The position numbers were made by a program, and so were the translations under genes. Under the pieces are notes generated by a model. The model was given only the letters and a program-made list of their open reading frames with translations, searched no databases and was not told the DNA's origin. A DNA stretch of 64,000 nucleotides. Origin: Nocardioides zeae (GTDB lineage Bacteria > Actinomycetota > Actinomycetes > Propionibacteriales > Nocardioidaceae). Where the stretch lies: NCBI RefSeq assembly GCF_030818655.1, contig NZ_JAUTAN010000001.1, positions 1,736,001-1,800,000 on the forward strand. The letters run 5' to 3'. Below, piece by piece: positions 42,373 through 55,984 of the stretch. Every line of letters starts with the position of its first letter. Position 1 is the first letter of the stretch.

Positions 42373-43818
42373 TCAGCCCCGGCGGTAGGCGGGCGCCACC
42401 TCGTTGATCGCGTCGCCCATCTTGTGCACGCGCAGCGCGTTGGTGGAGCCCGGGATGCCCGGGGGCGCTCCGGCGATGATGACGACGAGGTCGCCCTCCT
42501 TGACGCGCTGGATGCGGAGCAGTGCCTCGTCGACCTGGCGCACCATCTCGTCGGTGTGCTCGACGGGAGCGGTCTTGAAGGTCTCGACGCCCCACACCGC
42601 CGCCAGCTGCGACCGGGTCGACGCCAACGGCGTGAAGGCCAGGATGGGGATCGGGCCGCGGTAGCGCGCCACGCGCCGCGCGGAGTCGCCGCTCTGCGTG
42701 AAGGCGACGAGGTACTTCGCCCCGACCCGCTCGGCGACCTGCGCCGCGGCCAGCGCGATGATGCCGCCCTTGGTGTGGGGGTCCCAGTCGAGGGCGCGGA
42801 TGTCGCTGGCCGCGTGGCGGTCGGCGCTCTCGATGATGCGCGCCATCGTCTCGACGGCCGTCACGGGGTAGTCGCCGACGCTGGTCTCCCCCGACAGCAT
42901 CACGGCGTCGGCGCCGTCGAGCACGGCGTTCGCGACGTCGGAGGTCTCCGCGCGGGTCGGCGCGGGCGCCGTGATCATCGACTCCAGCATCTGGGTCGCG
43001 ACGATCACCGGCTTCGCGTTGGTGCGCGCCAGGTCGACGATCCGCTTCTGGTGGAACGGCACGTCCTCGAGCGGGCACTCCACGCCGAGGTCGCCGCGCG
43101 CGACCATGAACGCGTCGAAGGCCTGGACGATGTCCTCGAGGTTCTCGAGCGCCTGGGGCTTCTCGATCTTGGCGATGATCGGGACCGTGCGGCCCTCCTC
43201 CGCCATGATCGCCCGCACGTCGTCGGCGTCGGCGGCGTTGCGCACGAAGCTCAGCGCGACGAAGTCGACGCCGATGCGGAGCGCCCAGCGCAGGTCCTGG
43301 ATGTCCTTGTCCGAGAGCGCGGGCACGGACACCGCGACGCCGGGGAGGTTGATGCCCTTGTGGTCGGAGACCTTGCCGCCGACCAGCACCTCGACCTCGA
43401 CGTCGGTGTCCGTCTTCGACACGACGCGCAGCTTGATCTTGCCGTCGTCGATGAGGAGCGGGTCGCCGGGCTTCACGTCGCCGGGCAGGCCCTTGTAGGT
43501 CGTGCCGCAGATCGAGGCGTCACCGTCGACGTCACGCGTGGTGATGCACCAACTCTGGCCCCGGCGCAGCACGACCGGGCCCTCCGAGAAGGTCTCCAGG
43601 CGGATCTTGGGCCCCTGGAGGTCGGCCAGGATGCCCACGCCACGACCACTGGAGTCGGAGGCCTGCCGGACCAGCCGGTAGTTCTCCTCGTGGTCGGCGT
43701 GGGTGCCGTGGCTCATGTTGAGACGCGCGACATCCATGCCGGCATACACCAGCTCCTGGATGCGGCGGGCCCCGGCCGTTGCCGGCCCCAACGTACAGAC
43801 GATCTTCGCTCGGCGCAC
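42373..43818 (-). CDS. pyk: Pyruvate kinase
   Basis: 481 residues, GTG 43818. Converts phosphoenolpyruvate and ADP to pyruvate and ATP. Present are RRAKIVCTLGPATAGARRIQ, VARLNMSHGTHADHE, ADLQGPKIRLETF, the active-site strand PIIAKIEKPQALENLEDIV with the catalytic Lys-Glu, FMVARGDLGVECPLEDVPFH, and VIVATQMLESMITAP. The allosteric C-domain (YRGPIPILAFTPLAST) is complete. Leaderless start (TAGGGT, 6 nt, GTG). Separated from gltD by a strong hairpin. Confidence 0.96.
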   Translation of the reverse strand: MRRAKIVCTLGPATAGARRIQELVYAGMDVARLNMSHGTHADHEENYRLVRQASDSSGRGVGILADLQGPKIRLETFSEGPVVLRRGQSWCITTRDVDGDASICGTTYKGLPGDVKPGDPLLIDDGKIKLRVVSKTDTDVEVEVLVGGKVSDHKGINLPGVAVSVPALSDKDIQDLRWALRIGVDFVALSFVRNAADADDVRAIMAEEGRTVPIIAKIEKPQALENLEDIVQAFDAFMVARGDLGVECPLEDVPFHQKRIVDLARTNAKPVIVATQMLESMITAPAPTRAETSDVANAVLDGADAVMLSGETSVGDYPVTAVETMARIIESADRHAASDIRALDWDPHTKGGIIALAAAQVAERVGAKYLVAFTQSGDSARRVARYRGPIPILAFTPLASTRSQLAAVWGVETFKTAPVEHTDEMVRQVDEALLRIQRVKEGDLVVIIAGAPPGIPGSTNALRVHKMGDAINEVAPAYRRG

Positions 43819-43830
43819 AGGACGACCCTA
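43819..43830 (-). promoter_or_regulatory. Leaderless -10 box for pyk
   Basis: Minus-strand TAGGGT (43830-43825), 6-nt spacer, GTG 43818. Confidence 0.5.
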
Positions 43831-43895
43831 CTGCTCCCGGCTCGCCCCCGTGGCACCGCACCTTGAACGTTCCAACAATCTTTCCCGAGGACGCC

Positions 43896-43929
43896 GACGG
43901 GCCGGCACCCCGAGGGGTGCCGGCCCGTC
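43896..43929 (-). terminator. Terminator of gltBD
   Basis: Near-perfect stem of up to 16 bp (43896-43911 with 43914-43929), 15 nt after the gltD stop on the minus strand. Confidence 0.8.
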
Positions 43930-43943
43930 TGACGGAGCTCCGC

Positions 43944-45402
43944 TCAGACGACCAGGGGCCGCTCGGTCGACTTGATCGGGGCCGGCAGGGAGGTCGAGCC
44001 CGTCAGGTACTCGTCCACCGCGGCGGCCGCCGCGCGACCCTCGGCGATCGCCCAGACGATGAGCGACTGACCGCGGCCGGCGTCGCCGGCGGCGAAGACA
44101 CCGGGCACCGACGTCTGGTACGTCGGGGTGCGGCGCACGTTGCCCCGCTCGTCCAGCTCGAGGTCGAGCTGCTGGACGACCGTGTTCGTCTCCGGGCCCG
44201 TGAAGCCCATGGCGAAGAGCACGAGGTCGGCCGGGATCTCCCGCTCGGTGCCCTCGATCTCCGCGAGCTTGCCGCCCTCGAAGGTGACGTCCACAAGACG
44301 GAGCGCCCGGACGTTGCCGTCCTCGTCACCGATGAACTCCTTGGTGGAGACCCCGTAGACGCGGTCGCCGCCCTCCTCGTGGGCCGAGGAGACGCGGAAC
44401 AGCATCGGGTACGTCGGCCACGGCTGGGCCGACGGACGGCTCTCGCCGGGCTGCGGCATGATCTCGAGCTGCGTGATCGACGCGGCACCCTGGCGGATCG
44501 ACGTGCCGAGGCAGTCGGCGCCGGTGTCACCGCCGCCGATGATGACGACGTGCTTGTCGTCGGCCCGGATCTGGCCCTCGACGGTCTCGCCGAGCGCCAC
44601 CCGGTTGGCCTGCGGCAGGAACTCCATGGCCTGGTGGATGCCGGCGAGCTCGCGGCCGGGCACCTGGAGGTCGCGCGGGACCGTGGCACCGGTGGCGACG
44701 ACGACCGCGTCGTACCGCGCCTTGAGCTGCTCCCCCGTCACGTCGACGCCGACCTCGACGCCCGCCCGGAAGATGGTGCCCTCGCGGCGCATCTGGTCGA
44801 GGCGGCGGTCGATGTGCCGCTTCTCCATCTTGAACTCGGGGATGCCGTAGCGGAGCAGGCCGCCGATCTTGTCGGCCCGCTCGTAGACGGCCACCGTGTG
44901 GCCGGCGCGCGTCAGCTGCTGGGCGGCGGCGAGACCCGCGGGACCCGAGCCGATGACCGCGACGGTCTTGCCCGAGAGCCACTCCGGCGGCTGGGGCGCC
45001 ACGGTGCCGGACTCCCAGGCCCGGTCGATGATCGAGACCTCGACGTTCTTGATGGTCACCGGGTCCTGGTTGATGCCCAGCACGCAGGCGGTCTCGCAGG
45101 GCGCCGGGCAGAGGCGACCGGTGAACTCCGGGAAGTTGTTCGTCGCGTGGAGGCGCTCGATCGCGTCGCTCCAGTCGTCGCGCCAGACCAGGTCGTTCCA
45201 CTCCGGGATGATGTTGCCCAGCGGACAGCCCTGGTGGCAGAACGGGATGCCACAGTCCATGCAGCGACCCGCCTGCGGCGTGATGATCGGCAGCAGCGCG
45301 CGGCCGATCCCGTCGGGGTAGACCTCGTTCCAGTCGTTGACCCGCTCGTCGACCGGGCGACGCGTCGCGACCTTGCGGCCCTCCTTGAGGAAGCCCTTCG
45401 GG

Positions 45403-45410
<8 letters not shown>
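43944..45410 (-). CDS. gltD: Glutamate synthase (NADPH) small subunit
   Basis: 488 residues, ATG 45410 overlapping the gltB stop by 8 bp. Supplies electrons to GltB. The N-terminal ferredoxin-like domain has two cysteine clusters, [14 protein letters not shown] and CPAPCETAC, for 4Fe-4S centres. Then come a FAD site ([20 protein letters not shown]), an NADPH site ([20 protein letters not shown]) and the closing FAD motif ([20 protein letters not shown]). Usual length and order. Confidence 0.97.
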
Positions 45411-49950
<4,540 letters not shown>

Positions 49951-50176
49951 GGATGCGTCTCCCGTCGTCGGGGTCCGGCACGCGAGGAGCGCGGGCCGGA
50001 CGATCAGTGGTGCTGGAGCGGGCCGCGGGGGAAGGCCCGGCGAACGACTGCGTTCGCTCGGGCTGCATGACCTCCGGGATCCGCGGGAGGGACGACGTTG
50101 GCCCTGCGCGCGCTGAGGTTACCACCGTGAAACAGTTCGGTCGCGTTCCGGGCACGCGACGGGGGTAGGGCGCGGG
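49951..50176. other. gltB upstream region
   Basis: 226 bp between lgt and gltB. A minus-strand TAACCT (50121-50116) is the best -10 candidate; no clear -35 and no recognised riboswitch. I see no gene. Confidence 0.35.
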
Positions 50177-51178
50177 TCACTCCCGCTCGGTCGTGGCCCC
50201 CGGCTCGACGTCGGCCCCCGTGTCGGTCTTCGCGTCGGTCTTCGCGTCGGCCTTCGTGTCGGCCTTCGTGTCGGCCTTCCCGTCGGCCACCGTCGCGGGC
50301 CGCTCGAACCCGTCGACGTACACCTCCTCCTCGCGTCCCCGGCCGCGCGTGACGACCAGGTAGGCCACGGCGCCGACGAACAGGATGATCGAGGTCCAGA
50401 CGTTCCAGCGGAGGCCGAGCACGTTCTCCAGCTGCACGTCGTCGATCCGGAGCATCTCGTTCCAGACGCGGCCCGTCGTGTAGGCGACCACGTAGAGCGC
50501 GAGCACCCGACCGTGACCGAGCCGGAGGCGCCGATCGAGCACGATCAGCACCGCGAAGGCGGCGAGGTTCCACAGGCACTCGTAGAGGAACGTGGGGTGG
50601 AACGTCGTGCCGGGCGCGAAGCCGGCGGCGCGGGCGACGGCGTCGCTGACCTCGAGGCCCCACGGGAGGTCGGTGGGCTTGCCGAACAGCTCCTGGTTGA
50701 ACCAGTTGCCCCAGCGCCCGATGGCCTGCGCCACGAGCAGGCCGGGGGCGAGCGCGTCGGCCAGGGGCAGGAACCGGATGCCGCGGCTGCGCGCGCCGAT
50801 CCAGGCACCGACGCCGCCGAGGGCGATCGCGCCCCAGATGCCGAGACCGCCGTTCCAGACGTAGAGCGCCTCGATCGGGCGCCGGCCCTCCCCGAAGTAG
50901 AGCTCCCAGTCGGTGGCCACGTGGTAGAGCCGCCCGCCGACGATGCCGAACGGCACGGCCCAGATGGCGATGTCCATGACCTCGCCGGCCGTGCCCCCGC
51001 GGGCGACCCACCGCTTCTCGCCGATCCAGATGGCGGCGGCGACGCCGAGGATGATGCACAGCGCGTACCCGCGCAGCGGCACCGGACCGAGGTGCCAGAC
51101 CCCCTCGGACGGGCTCGGGATCGACAGCGGCACGGCCAGGAGCGAGCCGAGGGCGGCGTTCAGCATGGCGCCCATCAT
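50177..51178 (-). CDS. lgt: Prolipoprotein diacylglyceryl transferase
   Basis: 333 residues, ATG 51178. Transfers diacylglycerol from phosphatidylglycerol to the lipobox cysteine of preprolipoproteins; integral membrane with about seven spans. The Lgt signature GRWGNWFNQELFG and the HPTFLYE motif are both present, as is RGYALCIILG at the first conserved arginine. The C-terminal tail after about residue 295 is unusual: tandem ADTK/ADAK/TDAK repeats, disordered and charged, encoded by near-12-bp repeats. It follows a SCO lipoprotein gene (6-bp gap), a likely substrate. Confidence 0.95.
   Translation of the reverse strand: MMGAMLNAALGSLLAVPLSIPSPSEGVWHLGPVPLRGYALCIILGVAAAIWIGEKRWVARGGTAGEVMDIAIWAVPFGIVGGRLYHVATDWELYFGEGRRPIEALYVWNGGLGIWGAIALGGVGAWIGARSRGIRFLPLADALAPGLLVAQAIGRWGNWFNQELFGKPTDLPWGLEVSDAVARAAGFAPGTTFHPTFLYECLWNLAAFAVLIVLDRRLRLGHGRVLALYVVAYTTGRVWNEMLRIDDVQLENVLGLRWNVWTSIILFVGAVAYLVVTRGRGREEEVYVDGFERPATVADGKADTKADTKADAKTDAKTDTGADVEPGATTERE
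50215..50290 (-). repeat. Tandem near-12-bp repeats in the lgt 3' end
   Basis: About six imperfect copies of GTCGGYCTTCGY (plus-strand sense), giving the ADTKADTKADAKTDAKTDTG tail; copy number is likely to vary between strains. Confidence 0.6.
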
Positions 51179-51184
51179 GGCGGG

Positions 51185-51868
51185 TCAGGAGGCCGGACGG
51201 CTCAGCAGGGTGGCGAGGTCCACGGCGAGGTCGTGGGGGGAGGTGTCCCGCAGCCACAGCATCGGGACGGTGTCGTCCGCGTCGACGGCGTTGACCTGGT
51301 CGTTGTGGGTGACGTCGTAGCCGCCGCTGGCGAGCCGGACGCCCTCCTCGAAGTAGACGTGGAAGCTCTGGGCCGCCGTCTGCAGGGAGGCCAGGTCGCC
51401 GGTGATGCCGACGAACCCGGGGTCGAAGCGCTCGAGGTAGGTGCGCAGCGTCGTCACGTCGTCCCGCGCGGGGTCGGTCGTCACGAAGAGCACCTGCACC
51501 CGCTCGCGGTCGGCCTCGTCGAGCCGCGCCAGGGCGTTGGCGATGTTGGCGAGGACCATCTGGCAGATGTCCGGGCAGTTGCTGTAGCCGAAGAACACCA
51601 GCGTGAGGTCGGCATCGGTGTCCTCGGTGAGCGAGAACGGCGTGCCCTCCGGCGCGCTCCCCCGGGTCGAGACCAGCGGGGGGCCGGCCACCGTGTACGG
51701 CTGGTCCAGCACCAGGCCGTACATCGAGTCGTCGGTCAGGTCGGCGCCCACCATGGGGTTGAGCGGCTCGGACTGCCCGCCGCACGCGGCGAGGACCGCG
51801 AGCACGAGCGACCCCGCCACCGCGGCGCAGCGGCGGCGCAGCCGCACGGCGGGGCGGGGGTCAGGCAC
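51185..51868 (-). CDS. SCO1/SenC family copper-binding lipoprotein
   Basis: 227 residues, GTG 51868 overlapping the trpA stop by 8 bp. A signal peptide ends in lipobox LAAC (VAGSLVLAVLAACGG). The thioredoxin-like fold carries the copper ligands CPDIC (in FFGYSNCPDICQMVL) and the distal His in YDVTHNDQ. SCO proteins deliver copper to the CuA centre of cytochrome oxidase or act as thiol reductants. The upstream position relative to lgt is common sense for a lipoprotein but not a proven functional link. Confidence 0.9.
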   Translation of the reverse strand: MPDPRPAVRLRRRCAAVAGSLVLAVLAACGGQSEPLNPMVGADLTDDSMYGLVLDQPYTVAGPPLVSTRGSAPEGTPFSLTEDTDADLTLVFFGYSNCPDICQMVLANIANALARLDEADRERVQVLFVTTDPARDDVTTLRTYLERFDPGFVGITGDLASLQTAAQSFHVYFEEGVRLASGGYDVTHNDQVNAVDADDTVPMLWLRDTSPHDLAVDLATLLSRPAS

Positions 51869-52685
51869 CGCCGGCGTCCCCACGGCGTACGCCGGCCGCG
51901 AGGTCCTCCGTGAGCGTGCGCAGCGCGGCCAGTCCGGCGGCCCGGTCGGTGCCGGCGTCGAGCAGCGTGCGCACGAACGCCGAGCCGACGATGACGCCGT
52001 CGGCGTAGGCCGCCACCACCGCTGCCTGGTCGCCGTTCGAGACGCCGAGGCCGACACCCACCGGGAGGTGGGCATCCTTCGGCTGGAGGGCCCGGGCCCG
52101 GGTGACCAGCGGACCCGCGAGGTCGCTCGTGGTGGTGCGGGCCCCGGTCACGCCCATGACGGCGGTCGCGTAGACGAACCCGCGCGACGCCGCGGTCGTC
52201 ATCGCGACCCGCTCGTCGGTGGACGACGGAGCCACGAGGAAGACCTTGTCGAGGTCGTGCGCGTCGGCCGCGGCGATCCACGCGTCGCCCGCGTCAGGCG
52301 TGATGTCGGGCGTGATGAGGCCCGCGCCGCCCGCGGAGGCGAGGTCGGCGGCGAACCGCTCGACGCCGTAGCGCTCGACGGGGTTCCAGTACGTCATCAC
52401 GAGCGTCGGCGTGCCCGTCGCCGCGACCGCCTCGACGGTGCGGAGCACGTCGGTCGTGCGGCAGCCGGCGTCCAGGGCCTGCTGGGCCGCGGCCTGGATG
52501 GTGGGGCCGTCCATCACCGGGTCGCTGTAGGGCAGCCCGATCTCGATGACGTCGCACCCGGCGTCGACCATCACGTGCAGCGCGTCGACGGCGCCGGGGA
52601 CGTCGGGGAAACCCGCGGGCAGGTAGCCGATGAGGGCGGCGCGGCCCTCCGACCGGGCGCGCTCGAAGGCGGGGGTGGTGCTCAC
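51861..52685 (-). CDS. trpA: Tryptophan synthase alpha chain
   Basis: 274 residues, GTG 52685 overlapping the trpB stop by GTGA. Cleaves indole-3-glycerol phosphate to indole and glyceraldehyde 3-phosphate. Catalytic Glu and Asp lie in [17 protein letters not shown]; the phosphate-binding loop is [11 protein letters not shown] and VIVGSAFV. The loop [16 protein letters not shown] is conserved. TIM barrel of usual length. Confidence 0.96.
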   Translation of the reverse strand: MSTTPAFERARSEGRAALIGYLPAGFPDVPGAVDALHVMVDAGCDVIEIGLPYSDPVMDGPTIQAAAQQALDAGCRTTDVLRTVEAVAATGTPTLVMTYWNPVERYGVERFAADLASAGGAGLITPDITPDAGDAWIAAADAHDLDKVFLVAPSSTDERVAMTTAASRGFVYATAVMGVTGARTTTSDLAGPLVTRARALQPKDAHLPVGVGLGVSNGDQAAVVAAYADGVIVGSAFVRTLLDAGTDRAAGLAALRTLTEDLAAGVRRGDAGGA

Positions 52686-53926
52686 GCCTCCACGTCCTTC
52701 TGCGCGTCGCCCAGCCCGAACCACTCGATGGCCGTGCCCATGTCCTTGTCGCCGCGGCCCGAGAGGTTGATGAGCACGATCGCCTCCGGCCCCTTCGTCG
52801 CGGCCAGCTCGCGGGCCACGTCGAGGGCGCCCGAGACGGCGTGCGCCGACTCGATCGCGCAGATGATGCCCTCGGTGCGGGCCAGGAGCGCCATGGCCTC
52901 CATCGCGGCTGCGTCGGTGACCGGCGCGTACCGCGCCCGACCGATGTGCGCCAGGTGCGAGTGCTGCGGACCGACGCCCGGGTAGTCGAGGCCCGCCGAG
53001 ATCGAGTGCGACTCGACCGTCTGGCCGTCCTCGTCCTGGAGCAGGTAGGTGCGCGCCCCGTGGAGGACGCCCGAGCCGCCCGCCGTGATCGTGGCCGCGT
53101 GCCGGCCCGTCTCGACCCCGTCGCCGCCGGGCTCGAAGCCCCAGATCGCGACCTCCTCGTCGTCGAGGAAGCCCGCGAACAGGCCGATCGCGTTGGAACC
53201 GCCGCCGACGCACGCGGCGATCGCGTCGGGCAGGCGACCGTAGCGCTCCAGCACCTGGGCCCGTGCCTCGTCACCGATGCCGCGGCAGAACTCGCGCACC
53301 ATCGTCGGGAACGGGTGCGGACCGGCGGCCGTGCCGAAGAGGTACGCCGTGTGGTCCACGCTCGAGACCCAGTCGCGGAACGCCTCGTTGATCGCGTCCT
53401 TCAGCGTGCCGCTGCCGGTGTCGACCGCGATGACCTCCGCGCCCAGCAGCTGCATGCGGGCGACGTTGAGGGCCTGCCGCCGGGTGTCGACCGCGCCCAT
53501 GTAGACGGTGCAGTCGAGCCCCAGGTAGGCCGCCGCCGTCGCGCTGGCCACGCCGTGCTGACCGGCGCCGGTCTCGGCGATGACGCGCTTCTTGCCCATC
53601 CGCTTGGTCAGCAGCGCCTGGCCGAGCACGTTGCGGATCTTGTGGGCGCCCGTGTGGTTGAGGTCCTCCCGCTTGAGGAGCACGCGGCAGCCGACCTGCT
53701 CGGAGAGGCGCGTGGCCTCGTAGAGCGCGCTCGGGACGTTCGCGTAGTCGCGCAGGATCGCCTCGAACTCGCCGATGAACGACGGGTCGGCCATCGCCTC
53801 GGTCCAGGCGGCCGTCAGCTCGTCGAGGGCGGCGAGCAGGGCCTCCGGCATGAACCGGCCACCCCACTGCCCGCCCTCGCCGAAGTAACCGCGGTCGTCC
53901 GCGTCGTACCGGCTCGTCGAGGTCAT
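52682..53926 (-). CDS. trpB: Tryptophan synthase beta chain
   Basis: 414 residues, ATG 53926 with GGAGGAG upstream; it overlaps the trpC stop by ATGA. Joins indole and serine using pyridoxal phosphate. The Schiff-base lysine is in [18 protein letters not shown], the catalytic glutamate in [10 protein letters not shown] and the phosphate loop in VGGGSNAIG. The residue after KI in the lysine motif is Arg rather than the usual Asn. The channel region ending SGRGDKDM is intact. Confidence 0.97.
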   Translation of the reverse strand: MTSTSRYDADDRGYFGEGGQWGGRFMPEALLAALDELTAAWTEAMADPSFIGEFEAILRDYANVPSALYEATRLSEQVGCRVLLKREDLNHTGAHKIRNVLGQALLTKRMGKKRVIAETGAGQHGVASATAAAYLGLDCTVYMGAVDTRRQALNVARMQLLGAEVIAVDTGSGTLKDAINEAFRDWVSSVDHTAYLFGTAAGPHPFPTMVREFCRGIGDEARAQVLERYGRLPDAIAACVGGGSNAIGLFAGFLDDEEVAIWGFEPGGDGVETGRHAATITAGGSGVLHGARTYLLQDEDGQTVESHSISAGLDYPGVGPQHSHLAHIGRARYAPVTDAAAMEAMALLARTEGIICAIESAHAVSGALDVARELAATKGPEAIVLINLSGRGDKDMGTAIEWFGLGDAQKDVEA

Positions 53927-54723
53927 CGGGATGCTCCTCCGGCGGCCACGAGGCCGCTCATCGCGCGGACGGCGGCCGTGGGGTCGCCGTCCTTCACCAG
54001 GGTCTCGCCGACGAGCACCGCGCGGGCGCCCTCGGCGACGTAGCGCTCGACGTCGCCGACCCCGCCCACACCGGACTCGGCGACGAGCACCCGGTCGGAG
54101 GGGACGAGCGGCGCGAGGCGGCCGAACACGTCGGCGTCGATGGCCAGGGTCTTGAGGTCGCGGGCGTTGACGCCCACGAGCGGCGCCCCGAGCGCGACGG
54201 CCCGCTCGGTCTCGGCCTCGTCGTGCACCTCGACGAGCGCGGTCATCCCGAGCTCGCGGGCCAGGTCGTGCAACCGGCGGAGGGTGTCGTCGTCCAGCGC
54301 GGCCACGATGAGCAGCACGAGGTCGGCGCCCCACGCCCGGGCCTCGACGATCTGGTAGTCCGTCACGGTGAAGTCCTTGCGGAGCACGGGCACGTCGACC
54401 GCGGCCCGCACCGCCGCCAGGTCGGCCAGCGAGCCGCCGAACCGCCGCTCCTCCGTGAGCACGCTGATCGCGGCCGCACCCCCCGCGGCGTACGCCGAGG
54501 CGAGCACCACGGGGTCGGGGATGTCCGCCAGGTGCCCCTTGCTGGGGCTGCGCCGCTTGACCTCCGCGATGACGCTCGACCCGGGGGCGGCGAGCGCCGG
54601 CATCGGGTCGAGCGCGGGAGCCACGTCGGCGAGACGGGCCCGCAGCTCCGCCAGCGGCAGGGCGGCCTCGCGCCGGGCGAGGTCCTCGCGGACCCCCGCG
54701 ACGATGTCGTCGAGGACGGTCAC
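53923..54723 (-). CDS. trpC: Indole-3-glycerol phosphate synthase
   Basis: 266 residues, GTG 54723. Ring closure step of tryptophan synthesis. Active-site Lys and Glu residues are in [33 protein letters not shown] and TALVEVHDE; the phosphate site is [15 protein letters not shown] plus [10 protein letters not shown]. First of trpCBA here; trpE, trpD and trpF are not in this position. No leader peptide with tryptophan codons was found upstream. Confidence 0.96.
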   Translation of the reverse strand: MTVLDDIVAGVREDLARREAALPLAELRARLADVAPALDPMPALAAPGSSVIAEVKRRSPSKGHLADIPDPVVLASAYAAGGAAAISVLTEERRFGGSLADLAAVRAAVDVPVLRKDFTVTDYQIVEARAWGADLVLLIVAALDDDTLRRLHDLARELGMTALVEVHDEAETERAVALGAPLVGVNARDLKTLAIDADVFGRLAPLVPSDRVLVAESGVGGVGDVERYVAEGARAVLVGETLVKDGDPTAAVRAMSGLVAAGGASR

Positions 54724-54728
54724 GAGGG

Positions 54729-54929
54729 TCAGTGCTTCTCCTCGTGCAGGCCCATCTTGGCCATCACGAGGAAGAGGAAGAACGAGCCGACGGCGAGCGC
54801 CAGGCCCACGTAGAACACCGGCAGGCTGATGGGGTCGAGCATGAGGCCGACGGCACCCACGACGAAGCCGACCATCGCCACCGACACCCCGGTCCAGGCC
54901 GCGGGGGTGTTGCCGTGGTTGTTGGCCAT
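54729..54929 (-). CDS. HGxxPAAW family small membrane protein
   Basis: 66 residues, ATG 54929 with GAGGAG upstream. The name-giving motif HGNTPAAW is at residues 5-12, followed by two transmembrane helices ([18 protein letters not shown] and [20 protein letters not shown]) and a short HEEKH tail. An actinobacterial family of unknown function that is regularly found just before trpC. A minus-strand -10 candidate TAGGAT (54993-54988) predicts an independent start site about 52 nt upstream of the ATG. Confidence 0.85.
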   Translation of the reverse strand: MANNHGNTPAAWTGVSVAMVGFVVGAVGLMLDPISLPVFYVGLALAVGSFFLFLVMAKMGLHEEKH

Positions 54930-54987
54930 CGTGTGCTCCTCGGTGATCGGGTTCGAGCGGTCGGGCGAGCCGTGCGGCCCGGGGTCC

Positions 54988-54993
54988 ATCCTA
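54988..54993 (-). promoter_or_regulatory. Candidate -10 box for the HGxxPAAW-trpCBA segment
   Basis: TAGGAT on the minus strand in the only non-overlapping gap of this array (54930-55010). No convincing -35. Confidence 0.35.
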
Positions 54994-55010
54994 GAGCCGC
55001 GGCGGGCGGC

Positions 55011-55598
55011 TCAGCGCGTGGGGTCGTGCCCCTCGTCGAGCGCCTTCCACAGGTCGAGCGACGTGCGGGGCTGCTCGACGGCGGCGGCCTCGGTGGCGTC
55101 GGCGGGCGCGTCGTACCGCGACCCCATCTCCGGCCAGGCCGGAGCCAGGCGCACGGCCGCGGCGGCGGCCAGCGCGACGACGACGGCGGCCGCGCCGGTC
55201 ACGAACAGCCAGGGCGCCAGGGTCGGCTCGACCGACTGGCCCGTGCTCGCCAGCTGGGCGGCGACGTCGTCGGGGAGCGTGCGTGCGCCCGTGACGACCG
55301 TGGCCACGACCCCGAGGGCGGTGACGACCGCCAGCACGGCGACGGCGCGCCGGAACCAGCGGCGCGTCACCAGCACGACGCCCCAGCACGCCAGCAGCAC
55401 GAGGCCGAGGGCGCCCGCCAGCGGGGACGTGCCGAGGTCGGCGGTGGTGGCCATGCCGCTCTGGCCGAGCCCGTTCACGCCGCCGGTCGCACCGCCGGTG
55501 TCGACCCACGCCCGGGTGCCACCGAAGGCGACGAGACCGCTCGCCGCCAGGCCGAGGAGCACGACCGGGCCGAAGGTCCGTCGTGCGTCGCCCGTCAT
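55011..55598 (-). CDS. Tryptophan biosynthesis-associated membrane protein
   Basis: 195 residues, ATG 55598 overlapping the hisI stop by ATGA. Four transmembrane helices ([73 protein letters not shown]) and a C-terminal tail with [18 protein letters not shown] and [16 protein letters not shown]; this matches the actinobacterial Trp-operon membrane protein family (TIGR02234 type). Function unknown, association with trp genes is positional. Confidence 0.85.
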   Translation of the reverse strand: MTGDARRTFGPVVLLGLAASGLVAFGGTRAWVDTGGATGGVNGLGQSGMATTADLGTSPLAGALGLVLLACWGVVLVTRRWFRRAVAVLAVVTALGVVATVVTGARTLPDDVAAQLASTGQSVEPTLAPWLFVTGAAAVVVALAAAAAVRLAPAWPEMGSRYDAPADATEAAAVEQPRTSLDLWKALDEGHDPTR

Positions 55599-55984
55599 GC
55601 CGGACCCAGCCGCACGGCGTCGAAGCACGTGCGGTCGCCCGTGTGGCAGGCCGCGCCCTCCTGGTCCACCTTCACCAGCAGGGTGTCGCCGTCGCAGTCG
55701 AGCCGCACGTCCTTCACCCACTGGCGGTGGCCGGAGGTCTCGCCCTTCACCCAGTACTCCTGGCGCGAGCGCGACCAGTACGTCGCGCGACCGGTGCCGA
55801 GCGTGCGGGCGAGGGCCTCGTCGTCCATCCAGCCGAGCATGAGCACCTCGCCGGTGTCGTGCTGCTGCACGACGGCGGGGACGAGCCCGTCGGCGGTGCG
55901 CTTGAGACGGGCGGCGATCTCGGGGGCCAGGCTGCTCACCGGTCCAGTATCCCCGCTGGCGGTCGTGGTCCCGACCCCGCTCAC
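55595..55984 (-). CDS. hisI: Phosphoribosyl-AMP cyclohydrolase
   Basis: 129 residues, GTG 55984 overlapping the preceding ABC transporter stop by GTGA. Third step of histidine synthesis. Conserved [40 protein letters not shown], the metal site DCDGDTLL and the zinc cysteines in [12 protein letters not shown] are all present. The first 18 residues are a non-conserved extension; coupling supports the start. It is separate from other his genes here, as in other actinobacteria where hisI neighbours trp genes. Confidence 0.95.
   Translation of the reverse strand: MSGVGTTTASGDTGPVSSLAPEIAARLKRTADGLVPAVVQQHDTGEVLMLGWMDDEALARTLGTGRATYWSRSRQEYWVKGETSGHRQWVKDVRLDCDGDTLLVKVDQEGAACHTGDRTCFDAVRLGPA

Noticed and set aside
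54724..55010. Tryptophan attenuator upstream of trpC
   Set aside because: No short frame with tandem Trp codons; the space is filled by the HGxxPAAW gene.
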